Of a stretch of 64,000 bases of DNA, positions 1 through 8,049 are shown piece after piece. Position 1 is the first letter of the stretch. Every line of letters begins with the position of its first letter. Position numbers and translations under genes: made by a program. The stretch covers positions 3,062,001 through 3,126,000 of the forward strand of contig NZ_CP090949.1 in the NCBI RefSeq assembly GCF_023823125.1. Reading direction: 5' to 3'. Origin of the DNA: Erythrobacter aurantius (GTDB taxonomy: Bacteria; Pseudomonadota; Alphaproteobacteria; Sphingomonadales; Sphingomonadaceae). The notes beneath the pieces are model-generated. The model had not been told where the DNA came from. It did not search any database and was given only the letters and a program-made list of their open reading frames with translations.

Positions 1-525
1 AAATCCGCGCGTGAGTTTCTGTCGCACAAGGGCCTGCTTTTCCTGTTCGGCAGCATCTACCTGGTTTCGCAGTTGATCATCGCGATCACGGTCGAGCCGC
101 TGGTGACCGAACGCATGCTTGGCTTGCAGGTCACAGGCTTCACGCCCGAGGTTTATCGCAAGACCTTCGCCGCATGGGAAGCGGAAGGGGTGATGGAATT
201 CTATCACGCTCACCTGATCTTCGATGACATCCATTGGGTCTGGTACACCATATTCCTCAGCGTGGCGCTCGCGCTCAGCCTCGATGCGGCGCGACTGTCC
301 GACCGGTGGAATATCGTGCTGACATTCCCGCTTGTCGCCGGGCTTTGCGACTGGTTCGAAAACGGCCTGCAACACCAGTTCCTCAGCGGGGACGGCTATC
401 AGATGGTGATCGCCCCGCTGACCGCGATCAGCACCACCGCCTCGATCATCAAGTGGATATTTGCCTTCGGCGCGATCTTCCTGATCGTCGGCATCCAGCT
501 ATCGCGCCTCCGCTCCAAGGGCTGA
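1..525 (+). CDS. Partial four-helix integral membrane protein, function unknown
   Basis: The reading frame is open from base 1, so the true start lies before the window. About 174 residues are visible. Four hydrophobic segments can be seen: around residues 10-32, 75-97, 102-120 and 140-160. There is no signal peptide in view and I do not recognise a family. The stop is 6 bases before the start of the next gene, an alpha/beta hydrolase, so the three genes at the left edge are probably one operon. A role in the inner membrane is all that can be inferred. Confidence 0.75.
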   Translation, partial: KSAREFLSHKGLLFLFGSIYLVSQLIIAITVEPLVTERMLGLQVTGFTPEVYRKTFAAWEAEGVMEFYHAHLIFDDIHWVWYTIFLSVALALSLDAARLSDRWNIVLTFPLVAGLCDWFENGLQHQFLSGDGYQMVIAPLTAISTTASIIKWIFAFGAIFLIVGIQLSRLRSKG

Positions 526-530
526 GCGCC

Positions 531-1424
531 ATGCGAAAGGACATCTCCTTCGCATCCGGCGGCGATCGCTGCGCGGCATGGCTTTATGCCGACACCTCCG
601 GGCAAAGCGGCACCTGCATCGTCATGGCGCACGGGTTTGGCGGAACGCGGCACTACGGCCTTGATGCCTATGCAGAGGCGTTCCGGGCGGCGGGATATGA
701 CGTGTTGCTGTTCGACTATCGCCACTTTGGCGAAAGCGAGGGCCAACCACGCGGCCTGCTAAAGGTCAGATTGCAGCACGAAGACTGGAACGCCGCCATC
801 GCGCATGCCCGCTCGCTTGGTTACAGCCGGATTGTCCTGTGGGGTTCCTCCTTCGCCGGAGGGCATGTGCTCGCCATCGCGGCGGAGCGTGACGACCTCT
901 CCGGCGTGATTGCGCAAGTGCCACATATCAGCGGGCTTGCCACCGCTTTGGCGTTGCCGATTGCCAAGCTCCCGCGAATGGCATTTGCGATCATCGCCGA
1001 CGCTGTCCTCAGCCTGTTCGGCAGACATCACATGATAAAGACCTTTGCCCCCGTGGGCGAATTCGGCGCCATGTCCACCCCCGGTGCCCATGACGCGCTG
1101 GTCGCAATGCTGCCCTCTCCCGAATGGCGCAGCTATTTCGATGATCACAATCGCGTTACCGCGCTGAGTCTGGTCGAGGCGATGCGCTATTCACCCGGCA
1201 AGCGCGCCTCGCGGATCGGATGCCCCGTGCTTATTCAAGCCGGGAAACGCGATCAAACCACGCCTTTCGAACCCGCGCGAAAGGCCGCCGGACAAATCCC
1301 CGACTGCGAATTCCGTGCCCATGATTGCGATCATTTCGACGTCTATCTCGGCCCGTGCTTCGACGCGGTGATCGCCGAGCAGGTCGATTTCCTCCAGCGC
1401 CGCATTCCGGAGAACCGCCCATGA
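531..1424 (+). CDS. Alpha/beta hydrolase
   Basis: The protein has 297 residues. The oxyanion region HGFGG lies near residue 32, the nucleophile elbow is G-S-S-F-A-G near residue 105, the acid is in AGKRDQTTPF near residue 240, and the catalytic histidine is in DCDHFD near residue 270. This order is typical of serine hydrolases of the dienelactone hydrolase/lipase-like kind. The ATG at 531 is used because it follows the preceding stop closely and gives a normal N-terminus; a longer in-frame extension overlaps the upstream gene. The end overlaps the next start as ATGA. The substrate is not evident. Confidence 0.85.
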   Translation: MRKDISFASGGDRCAAWLYADTSGQSGTCIVMAHGFGGTRHYGLDAYAEAFRAAGYDVLLFDYRHFGESEGQPRGLLKVRLQHEDWNAAIAHARSLGYSRIVLWGSSFAGGHVLAIAAERDDLSGVIAQVPHISGLATALALPIAKLPRMAFAIIADAVLSLFGRHHMIKTFAPVGEFGAMSTPGAHDALVAMLPSPEWRSYFDDHNRVTALSLVEAMRYSPGKRASRIGCPVLIQAGKRDQTTPFEPARKAAGQIPDCEFRAHDCDHFDVYLGPCFDAVIAEQVDFLQRRIPENRP

Positions 1425-1909
1425 GCCATACCATCCGCACGCAGATCGAGATCGACGCCCCGGTCGAACGCATCTGGGATATCCTCGTCGAGCTTGACCG
1501 CTATCATGAGTGGAATCCGTTCATCACCGATGCGCGGGGCCGGATTGCGCCGGGCGCGACATTCGAGGTGCGCCCGCGCACCGATAGCGGCAAGCGGTAT
1601 GTCTTCGTGCCGCAGGTGACGGACTACCGCGAGCATCGCGAGTTCACCTGGACCGGCGCCTTCTATTTCCGCTGGATCGCGCTTGGCGACCATACCTTCC
1701 GCCTGACCGAACTCGATAACGGCCGCGTCCGGGTCGACCATGACGAGCGGATTTACGGCCTCGCCGCGCCCCTGCTGTATCTCCTTACCAAGGAGCAGAT
1801 CAGGACTGGGTTCGAAGCGATGAACGCGGCGCTGAAGACGCGGGCCGAAACGATCGACGGATCAGCGCCGCAATGGAGGTCAGGGACAGGATCCCGGCGC
1901 AAGGGGTAG
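1421..1909 (+). CDS. SRPBCC (START-like) domain protein
   Basis: This 162-residue protein begins with the pattern of SRPBCC lipid/ligand-binding proteins: I-E-I-D-A-P-V-E-R-I-W-D-I-L, then D-Y-H-E-W-N-P-F. It starts inside the stop codon of the hydrolase (ATGA overlap), so the two are translationally coupled. The last twenty or so residues look unstructured and basic, and its TAG stop is the first three bases of a direct repeat that recurs at 27903. The C-terminus may therefore have been altered by insertion of the neighbouring island. Ligand and role are unknown. Confidence 0.8.
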   Translation: MSHTIRTQIEIDAPVERIWDILVELDRYHEWNPFITDARGRIAPGATFEVRPRTDSGKRYVFVPQVTDYREHREFTWTGAFYFRWIALGDHTFRLTELDNGRVRVDHDERIYGLAAPLLYLLTKEQIRTGFEAMNAALKTRAETIDGSAPQWRSGTGSRRKG

Positions 1910-1948
1910 GTGGCGGTGCTGCTAGTCTAACGCTAACCAGTCTCCACC
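1907..1948 (+). repeat. Left copy of a 42-bp imperfect direct repeat (candidate island boundary)
   Basis: The first 15 bases, TAGGTGGCGGTGCTG, are identical to 27903-27917. The remaining 27 bases keep the blocks AGTCTA, AACC and GTCTCCAC in register. Sequence before and after the two copies is unrelated. It may be an attachment-site duplication of the recombinase-bearing element, or a remnant of the end of the IS6-family element found beside the second copy. Confidence 0.55.
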
Positions 1949-1981
1949 GTCTGAAGCAGCCTCCAGCGCTTGAACATTCAT

Positions 1982-2728
1982 TTAGAGATCAATCTGCCAG
2001 TAACTAATTGCGCGTTCAACGGCCTCGCGTGGATAGTGTGGGCCGGCCGATAAGAGATCCTTTCGGATGGATTCCCTGCGCCTGTCGGCATCTCTCTTAA
2101 TCTTGGCCGTAATCGGCACGGTACCGAGAGGCATAGATGGTTTGTCTGGGGTCGGCCAAGTTTCTGGGTAATGCTCCCAATTTTGCCAAGCGGACACCTG
2201 CGCAACCGCGTCTGAGACTACCTCGTGATCGCAGGCCCAACCATAGAGATGAAGGGAACACACGCGAAGCATCGTCTTCACCTCTTCCATCACGTCAGTG
2301 AAGGCCTTCAATGGAGTGGGGAGCAGCACCATGTTGGCGACACATGAATAGAAACGGTGATCCTGCACAACTTCGTTACTCGTTTGGTACGCTGCGTCAT
2401 CAACTCCCCAAATATGGCAGCATGACCAATTCGGTCTGTCTTGAGCACGCAGTCCAAGTGCCATGGTGAGAGCCTTGTTAGCGTAGATATTGCCTTCAAA
2501 TTTATGGATGGAGACACCTGTCTGGCGGTTCTTATTCATTTGAGGCTCAGTCCAGTTTGCTTTGTAAAACAAAGCTCGCCGAGCATGCTCTGGATACCAG
2601 ACTGGCAAATACTCAAAAGTTTTCGGATCAACCCATCGCGCTGTCCGCTCGATTAGCCCCATCACATCAGACAAGCTAAGTTCTCGTCGTAGTGCCTCGA
2701 GACCATCGGGTAGAGCTGTGTCGGTCAT
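1982..2728 (-). CDS. Uncharacterised protein with a degenerate HNH-like core, partner of the proteasome-like gene
   Basis: The 248-residue protein is soluble, with no signal peptide or membrane segment. Its centre carries N-W-S-C-C-H-I-W-G followed about 35 residues later by A-N-M-V-L-L-P. This spacing recalls His-Me finger (HNH) nucleases, but the expected final histidine is replaced by lysine, so activity is doubtful. The start overlaps the stop of the upstream gene as ATGA, so both are made together. The pair is visibly more AT-rich than the catabolic genes, which fits acquisition by transfer. I cannot assign a function; the HNH resemblance is weak. Confidence 0.6.
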   Translation of the reverse strand: MTDTALPDGLEALRRELSLSDVMGLIERTARWVDPKTFEYLPVWYPEHARRALFYKANWTEPQMNKNRQTGVSIHKFEGNIYANKALTMALGLRAQDRPNWSCCHIWGVDDAAYQTSNEVVQDHRFYSCVANMVLLPTPLKAFTDVMEEVKTMLRVCSLHLYGWACDHEVVSDAVAQVSAWQNWEHYPETWPTPDKPSMPLGTVPITAKIKRDADRRRESIRKDLLSAGPHYPREAVERAISYWQIDL

Positions 2729-3546
2729 GATTTACGGGGGCGTTTCACATTACGTTGAGCGCCGGAAGCTCGCTTTAAAGTTCGCCAATCCAAATAAGTG
2801 AATGTCTCGTCTCTCCATTCAATTTCTTGGAATGCTTCAGTTCGCTCAACCTTGAAACCGCCAACGTAGGAGTCATCGCCCGATTTAAATCCGATAAACT
2901 TGCCAGGAGATTCTTGGTCTATCGAAACAATTTGAGGCGCGCCGCCACTCAGCGGGTCGACCTGTTCCTCCAACAAGTCACAGAATGCTTCAAAGAATAC
3001 GCTTGCCTTGCCTCCCTGATATTGATCCTTTCTAGCCAAAATCTCATTCTTCAACTTCGCTCCACCGCTGCCCAAGGTCGCGATCAGTTTTGAGTGCCCA
3101 CCACAAGTAAGATCCAATTCGCAGCACTGAATGCTGTCTGGTTCTGCCTTTCGGAATTTGATTTTCCATCCCTTGAACTCACAATCAGGTCCATCTCCAT
3201 CTCGCGCGAATTGAAGAATCCAAAAATCGTCATGTTGGTCGGCGTGTGATAGGCTAAGCGAAGACCTTAAACAGCCAACGAAGATAGCATTCTTCTCTTC
3301 CGCAGACGTATCTTCGGTCCAGAGAATATCTAAGTTCGCCAGGTCACAAAGCTGGCCTATGATTTGAGAAGGAAAGAAGGCTTCACCGCAATAACCGAAG
3401 ATATCACCATGCCGGGTAGCAAAGACTTTCCTGCCGCCATCCCAACGATTCTCGGCACTCCCCCAGGTTATGCGACTGTCGGTTACGATGTAGATCGCGC
3501 TTGGTTGGTCACCCTTCACCGACATCCAAGAGAGTAATGTAGTCAT
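2725..3546 (-). CDS. Proteasome-like Ntn-hydrolase family protein (putative)
   Basis: The protein has 273 residues. After the initiator Met it begins T-T-L-L-S-W, then I-Y-I-V-T-D-S-R-I-T-W-G, then G-R-K-V-F and I-F-G-Y-C-G. This order matches 20S proteasome beta subunits and HslV: an N-terminal catalytic Thr, the D-S-R loop, the catalytic-region Lys and a glycine turn. Removal of Met would expose Thr2 as nucleophile. It is longer than classical subunits (about 200-230), with an extra C-terminal segment. No ATPase unfoldase of the HslU/Mpa kind is next to it; its only partner is the following gene. The family call rests on motif pattern only. Confidence 0.6.
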   Translation of the reverse strand: MTTLLSWMSVKGDQPSAIYIVTDSRITWGSAENRWDGGRKVFATRHGDIFGYCGEAFFPSQIIGQLCDLANLDILWTEDTSAEEKNAIFVGCLRSSLSLSHADQHDDFWILQFARDGDGPDCEFKGWKIKFRKAEPDSIQCCELDLTCGGHSKLIATLGSGGAKLKNEILARKDQYQGGKASVFFEAFCDLLEEQVDPLSGGAPQIVSIDQESPGKFIGFKSGDDSYVGGFKVERTEAFQEIEWRDETFTYLDWRTLKRASGAQRNVKRPRKS

Positions 3547-3766
3547 TGGTAGGCTTTCCGGATTCTATGTAACGCTCAACAAGTCACTAAGCATAGCCGT
3601 TTCGATACCGGATCTCTCGGCTCCGTGGCCACACTTACTACTGCTCATAGCCGGTTTCTTCAGGTATCCACGAGGTAACACATCACTGGGTGCTAGAAAT
3701 AAACAGCTAAGTCGTCTTCGCATTATGCTGGGATCGCTATTGGGCGAACCACCGTTGCTGACTATC

Positions 3767-4957
3767 TCAGAATTCCCGTAATCTCGGTCCCGGCCTGAAC
3801 CTCGGATCCGTCTCTAGGACTAGCACCTTCTTACCCTGTCCCTGGTGCCATCGGAGGTCATAGCGGCTCTCCTCTTCCCAGCCTTGCTGCCTCCTATCTG
3901 TCATGATGATGACTGCTTGGGTCCTCGGACCACAATCTAGAAGGTGACGGCGAAGAAGGCGCATAACTCGCCGAATTCCGAGGTCCGTATAAACGTATCT
4001 CAAGCCCGTCCTTCCAACGGCCAGAACTATTTCATGGCAGGCTTGCCCACCATCACCCGGAATAACATTTACTCTGCCAGAGCCCACGCTTGATAAAGGT
4101 CCCAACTGGCCTCCATTTGCTGTGAGCTCTTCTGCGAGTTGTTCGAAGCCGAAGTGCTCGAGAGCATCAAAAATTCGATGGAGCACCCTCTCGACTTCGC
4201 TTCGTACCTCTGGCGACATATCGCCAAGCACACCTTGGACATCTTCAAACCAACGTGCGGAAGCTAGATGATCGCCTTCTTCGCTAATGCACTCAAAGAG
4301 AGGAGCATAGCGCTCACCAAACGTCTTCTCATCTTTGCCTCGCACCCACGGAACAATGCCCTCGTTGCGAACGAAACTTCGCAACCCTCTTGCCACGCTT
4401 GAACGCTTATCGCCTAACTTCGCGAAGCTTTCAGTCACTATTTTGCTCTCAAGCTCAAGTTCCGGCCGGAAATTTGGGAAGTCATTCTCAAGTGCGAAGA
4501 GTCGTGCCTGCACGTCTCGATGACTGAAAATTATTCCTTCGAAGTGCTCCTCTTGCTGTTCTTCTTCCGGGTCAATCGTCCGTGCAATGACTTCCGGCCA
4601 ATCGTCCAAAGCGAGCCGTTCACTATTCTCTTTGTTCTCCAATAAGGTGACCGCGCGGCCAAGCACGCGATCGAGCGGCCATTGCGCACGCTGTTCTTCG
4701 CACCAACTCGCCTGTTGGGGCCATTTTGCCTCGTAGGCATCAATCAATTCGAGCAAGCGCCCCCGAATATCCAAGACAAAGGATATGGCGTACTTTGTCG
4801 GGATAAACTCTGGAACTAAGCCAAGGCCCTCACCTTCTCCAATTGGAGAAGTTAGACCAAGAACCTGTTGGCCGGATTCGCCGAAGTCCTTGAACGCCTC
4901 AGCCCACCCCTCAAGCTGTTCATTAAGAACAGAAATTTGTGCTTCATATTTATGCAT
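3767..4957 (-). CDS. Uncharacterised 396-residue protein, last gene of the helicase/nuclease operon
   Basis: This protein is rich in Glu and Arg, with a helical N-terminal half (possible coiled coil in the first 40 residues). The C-terminal domain carries the alternating pattern Q-A-V-I-I-M-T-D-R-R and K-K-V-L-V-L-E-T-D, which looks like a Rossmann-type or nuclease-like alpha/beta fold. No diagnostic catalytic motif is evident. It overlaps the preceding gene by 8 bases and is the distal member of the operon that begins at 10805. The 220 bases between it and the proteasome-like gene (3547-3766) hold no gene and no terminator that I can support. Confidence 0.6.
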   Translation of the reverse strand: MHKYEAQISVLNEQLEGWAEAFKDFGESGQQVLGLTSPIGEGEGLGLVPEFIPTKYAISFVLDIRGRLLELIDAYEAKWPQQASWCEEQRAQWPLDRVLGRAVTLLENKENSERLALDDWPEVIARTIDPEEEQQEEHFEGIIFSHRDVQARLFALENDFPNFRPELELESKIVTESFAKLGDKRSSVARGLRSFVRNEGIVPWVRGKDEKTFGERYAPLFECISEEGDHLASARWFEDVQGVLGDMSPEVRSEVERVLHRIFDALEHFGFEQLAEELTANGGQLGPLSSVGSGRVNVIPGDGGQACHEIVLAVGRTGLRYVYTDLGIRRVMRLLRRHLLDCGPRTQAVIIMTDRRQQGWEEESRYDLRWHQGQGKKVLVLETDPRFRPGPRLREF

Positions 4958-5468
4958 GCTTCGCAGTCATGGCTTTAAGTTCATCCTGGATTTGCTTCGG
5001 AGGGGTCCGCGACGGGTTCCCAAGTTCGAAGTCTTCGAAATCCCCCTTGGAGAGGCGTTGGCTGAGACGTCTTAGATGGCGAAGTCTCCGCTCATTCACA
5101 TTGGGGTCCGATGCTTGGCAGGAACCGCCAGAATGACTGTGATCGTGGTAGCAGGTTGCAATCTTGCCGTCTGAAAGTTTCGGAGGCGCTGACTCCAAAT
5201 CAGTGATTGTTTTGACCAGATCATCGTTCACATGGTGGCGGCTGCGTGGCTGGAACTGTGGGTTTACCTGAGTGGCAGCAAAAATGAGCCAACATGTGCG
5301 AGGCACGTTAATCGAATAACGCTCATATTCCTCTTTTGACGTTTCCCCCGACAGACTCAACGAGTCCCAAAAGGAACAGTCGCCATGCTTTCCTTTTGGA
5401 TGCTTCAGCCAATGCGCGTGAAGGCTACTCGGGACCCAATAAGGATCTGTGGCTGGTCTAATCGTCAT
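4950..5468 (-). CDS. Uncharacterised 172-residue protein
   Basis: A small soluble protein with several His and Cys residues (for example C-Y-H-D-H-S-H-S-G-G-S-C around residues 105-116), which could bind a metal ion. No known family was recognised. Its ATG overlaps the stop of the RecB-like nuclease as ATGA, and its 3' end overlaps the next gene by 8 bases. Tight coupling on both sides argues that it is a working component of the same system and not a stray reading frame. Confidence 0.6.
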   Translation of the reverse strand: MTIRPATDPYWVPSSLHAHWLKHPKGKHGDCSFWDSLSLSGETSKEEYERYSINVPRTCWLIFAATQVNPQFQPRSRHHVNDDLVKTITDLESAPPKLSDGKIATCYHDHSHSGGSCQASDPNVNERRLRHLRRLSQRLSKGDFEDFELGNPSRTPPKQIQDELKAMTAKHA

Positions 5469-6955
5469 TTCACGATGAGCTCCTTAATACCATCTAGCAG
5501 TACTCGCGTCGCAATACAGTCATCCTCATTGTAATCGAGAATACGCTGCTTGATCTCATCGTCGCCGGTCGTAATCCAGCGATCAAACCATTCGATCGAG
5601 GCAGCTCCTGACGGATGGGTATCACGCCAATTGAAGCCAAGGTATTTGGCCAAGGTCTTGATGGAGTGGTCTCGGGTGGGCCACTCGGTCGACTTCCTCA
5701 CAACGTCGAAATAGAGATCGACCGACTGGGCTGGATCGAAAAGCTCTTCAATCTCCTCCGCCGAACAGACTGACGGATACTTCTCTTGAAGCTGTCGCCA
5801 GATCGTCCGCTCGTACTTCGAATAGTAATAGATCGCGCATGGTTGCCGCTCTTGGATGAAATGCCATGCCTCACGAAACGCCCGCTCCTCTTCCGCCGAA
5901 CTGATATCCTCAGTTATGAAGGCAAAGTAGCGTTCGCTCGCTTCATCCCCATCCCGTCGTTCAACGAAACCATGCAGGTAGCAGTGGTCACGCATCGGAT
6001 CGACTTCGATATCGAAGAAGAGTTCAATCTCTGCAGTCGGGAATGCGACAGGCTTGGTCAGGTAAGGATCTCCTGACTCCGACGACACGAGCTCCGCACG
6101 GGCGCGAAACTTGCGCAGGGTGTCAGGCCCAATACCTGAAAAGACAGTCTTCTTGCCCCGCACGAATGCTTCGACGTCAGCTCCGGCGAGATGCTCGATG
6201 GTTTCAAACTCCTCGATCAGCACATCGCGCTTCGCTCGCCCAAGCTCTGGAAGCAAGGTCAAGTCTTTCGCGGTATCAAGCTCTTTCAAGCATGCCGAAT
6301 GCCAGTGGCAAAGCTTGCACGGCGCGCCGTAGGCAGCCTTGGTTTGTTGTGATTGCGCGATAATCCCACGCGCCTCCGCGAGGGTGCGCTGGTAGAGCTC
6401 CCAAACGGTCCACGGGTTCCGTATTCCCTGCGGCTCATTCAGGTCATAGGTGATCTCGTCACCATGAACGTCCCACACAAACGGGCGCCTGGAGGCGGAC
6501 AATCCTTTGCGCTCTAGGATATCGGTGTAGAGCGCGAGCTGCACACCATAGTGCTTCTTGAGCGAGGCCGAGTCCTCGGGGCCCTCTTCGCCGCCACCTG
6601 ACTTGATATCGCCTGCGATGTATTTGTCGCCCTCCAGCCGCAGGAGATCAGGATCACCCAACAAGTCATCTGCGCAGATCCGACCAGCATAGATAAGCGG
6701 GACCTTTTGCTCCATGGCCTCTGCCGTCAGGCGCTCTCGCTGGACTCCGGGCTTTCCAGACAGATCCATAAGGGGCAGGCCGACGCAAGCCACCACTTCG
6801 GCCTCATAAGCATTACCCTTTTCCCAAAGGAGCTGTATGAACGGGTTGATTTCGTCGCGCTCTGCTGGGTCCCCAAAAAGGTCCATCGTTGGGCGATGCG
6901 GACATTGCACCAGGTCGTAGAGCATGGCCGCGGTTACTGGCGTGTCGTTAGCCAT
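5465..6955 (-). CDS. TM0106-family RecB-like nuclease fused to an RNase H-like domain
   Basis: The protein has 496 residues. The first half is a RecB/Cas4-type PD-(D/E)XK nuclease: a Cys near 18, G-D-P-D near 100-103, G-D-I-K-S at 115-119, Q139 and Y143 of motif IV, and a C-x2-C plus further Cys near 206-216 that may complete an iron-sulphur cluster with Cys18. The second half has F-F-D-I-E-V near 312 and Y-N-E-D-D-C-I-A-T near 475, the signature of the YprB/RNase H-like exonuclease domain. The ATG at 6955 is preferred to a TTG 15 bases upstream because it forms a TGATG overlap with the previous stop. It lies between an exonuclease and an unknown gene. Confidence 0.85.
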   Translation of the reverse strand: MANDTPVTAAMLYDLVQCPHRPTMDLFGDPAERDEINPFIQLLWEKGNAYEAEVVACVGLPLMDLSGKPGVQRERLTAEAMEQKVPLIYAGRICADDLLGDPDLLRLEGDKYIAGDIKSGGGEEGPEDSASLKKHYGVQLALYTDILERKGLSASRRPFVWDVHGDEITYDLNEPQGIRNPWTVWELYQRTLAEARGIIAQSQQTKAAYGAPCKLCHWHSACLKELDTAKDLTLLPELGRAKRDVLIEEFETIEHLAGADVEAFVRGKKTVFSGIGPDTLRKFRARAELVSSESGDPYLTKPVAFPTAEIELFFDIEVDPMRDHCYLHGFVERRDGDEASERYFAFITEDISSAEEERAFREAWHFIQERQPCAIYYYSKYERTIWRQLQEKYPSVCSAEEIEELFDPAQSVDLYFDVVRKSTEWPTRDHSIKTLAKYLGFNWRDTHPSGAASIEWFDRWITTGDDEIKQRILDYNEDDCIATRVLLDGIKELIVK

Positions 6956-7881
6956 CAGCTCAGCTCCCAAATACGGTTAGAAAAGCGCATCGTTGCAGGC
7001 ACAGGCGATGCCTTAATGGCTCGTTTGTCACCGTAGATTTCGTCCTGAAGCCAAGCCGACTCTCCAGGCAGATCGTCGGTGATGGTCCACCAGAATTTGC
7101 CGAACTGAGTGTCCTGCGCGCGCCACTGATAGCGGCGGCGCTTCAACTGCTCCTTTTTCTCAAAGTCAGCTCCTACTGCCCTGACCAGATGTTCCTGGCG
7201 TTGTGCATTCTTGCGCAGCACATTCATGACCAGCTGCCCAGATTTCGGAAGCGTACGCGTCAGAAGCGCGAGACAGGCTTCGCAATCAGCGAGAGCATCA
7301 TGACCGTCATAGAACCAGCCGAACTGCATTCCGAGGTAGTCGAGTTTTCCGGCAGCGAAGCCCTCGGCTAGCCAATCGACATCTGCGAGTGTGCAAGCCC
7401 AGGGTTTGGCTTCAAAACACTTCCACAGCTTCTCAACCATCGGCCGATCGAATGCAGCATTATGGGCGATGATGAGATCTGCACCTTCCACGAGGCGAGT
7501 GACCTGGGTCTCATCGATCTGTTTGCCGGCGAGGTCATCGTTCTTGATCCCAGTAATCAAACTTGCTTCGGCCGACATAGGGACTGCCGGCTCCCTCAAA
7601 CCCACAAAGGCCTTATCCTTATGGACTGTCAGGATCTTGCCTGTCGCGGCATCATAGGAAAACGGCAGCAGCCCAAGCTGGACGACATCATCGTCTTCCA
7701 GCGACAGACCCGTGGATTCGACATCAACAACCAAGCCGGTCTTGATGACGGCGCCTTCGAGCCGATGGATTTGATCGGGGATCGCCAGGCGCCGCAGCAC
7801 CTTAAAATCCTCAACGTACTTTTCCGCCTCGTCCCTCAAGATCTCCGAGAGGGAGAAGCTGTGCAGATCATCCATGGTCAT
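6955..7881 (-). CDS. DEDDh 3'-5' exonuclease (DnaQ-like)
   Basis: The protein has 308 residues with the four acidic residues and the histidine of the DEDDh family: D53 and E55 in V-V-D-V-E-S-T-G-L, D145 in A-H-N-A-A-F-D, and H194 with D199 in G-H-D-A-L-A-D. The domain spans about residues 45-215 and is followed by a C-terminal extension of unknown function rich in aromatic and basic residues. The ATG at 7881 is chosen because it overlaps the preceding stop as ATGA; a TTG at 7887 is the other option. The gene is translationally coupled to the RecB-like nuclease. It probably degrades single-stranded DNA or RNA ends as part of the system. Confidence 0.88.
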   Translation of the reverse strand: MTMDDLHSFSLSEILRDEAEKYVEDFKVLRRLAIPDQIHRLEGAVIKTGLVVDVESTGLSLEDDDVVQLGLLPFSYDAATGKILTVHKDKAFVGLREPAVPMSAEASLITGIKNDDLAGKQIDETQVTRLVEGADLIIAHNAAFDRPMVEKLWKCFEAKPWACTLADVDWLAEGFAAGKLDYLGMQFGWFYDGHDALADCEACLALLTRTLPKSGQLVMNVLRKNAQRQEHLVRAVGADFEKKEQLKRRRYQWRAQDTQFGKFWWTITDDLPGESAWLQDEIYGDKRAIKASPVPATMRFSNRIWELS

Positions 7882-8039
7882 ACCCAATTCTCCTCTCTCA
7901 GATCCGCCGATTGAACATGCTTCGGTTTGCGCCGGTAAGCAGTCTTCACATTGACACGCTTTGGTCGATACGGCCCTGTGCTCAGCAATGCGGCGAACGC
8001 GTTCCGGCGTTTCGAATGCTCTTGTGACTTCTTTGGCAT
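7878..8039 (-). CDS. Small basic protein (53 residues) between helicase and exonuclease
   Basis: The frame from the ATG at 8039 encodes 53 residues, strongly basic (many Lys and Arg) in the first 40. A GAGGAG Shine-Dalgarno sequence sits 8 bases upstream, within the end of the helicase gene. Its stop overlaps the exonuclease start as ATGA. These signals support it as a real gene even though it is short. No family was recognised. It may be a nucleic-acid-binding accessory factor; that is inference from charge only. Confidence 0.6.
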   Translation of the reverse strand: MPKKSQEHSKRRNAFAALLSTGPYRPKRVNVKTAYRRKPKHVQSADLREENWV

Positions 8040-8049
8040 GGCGTGCTCC

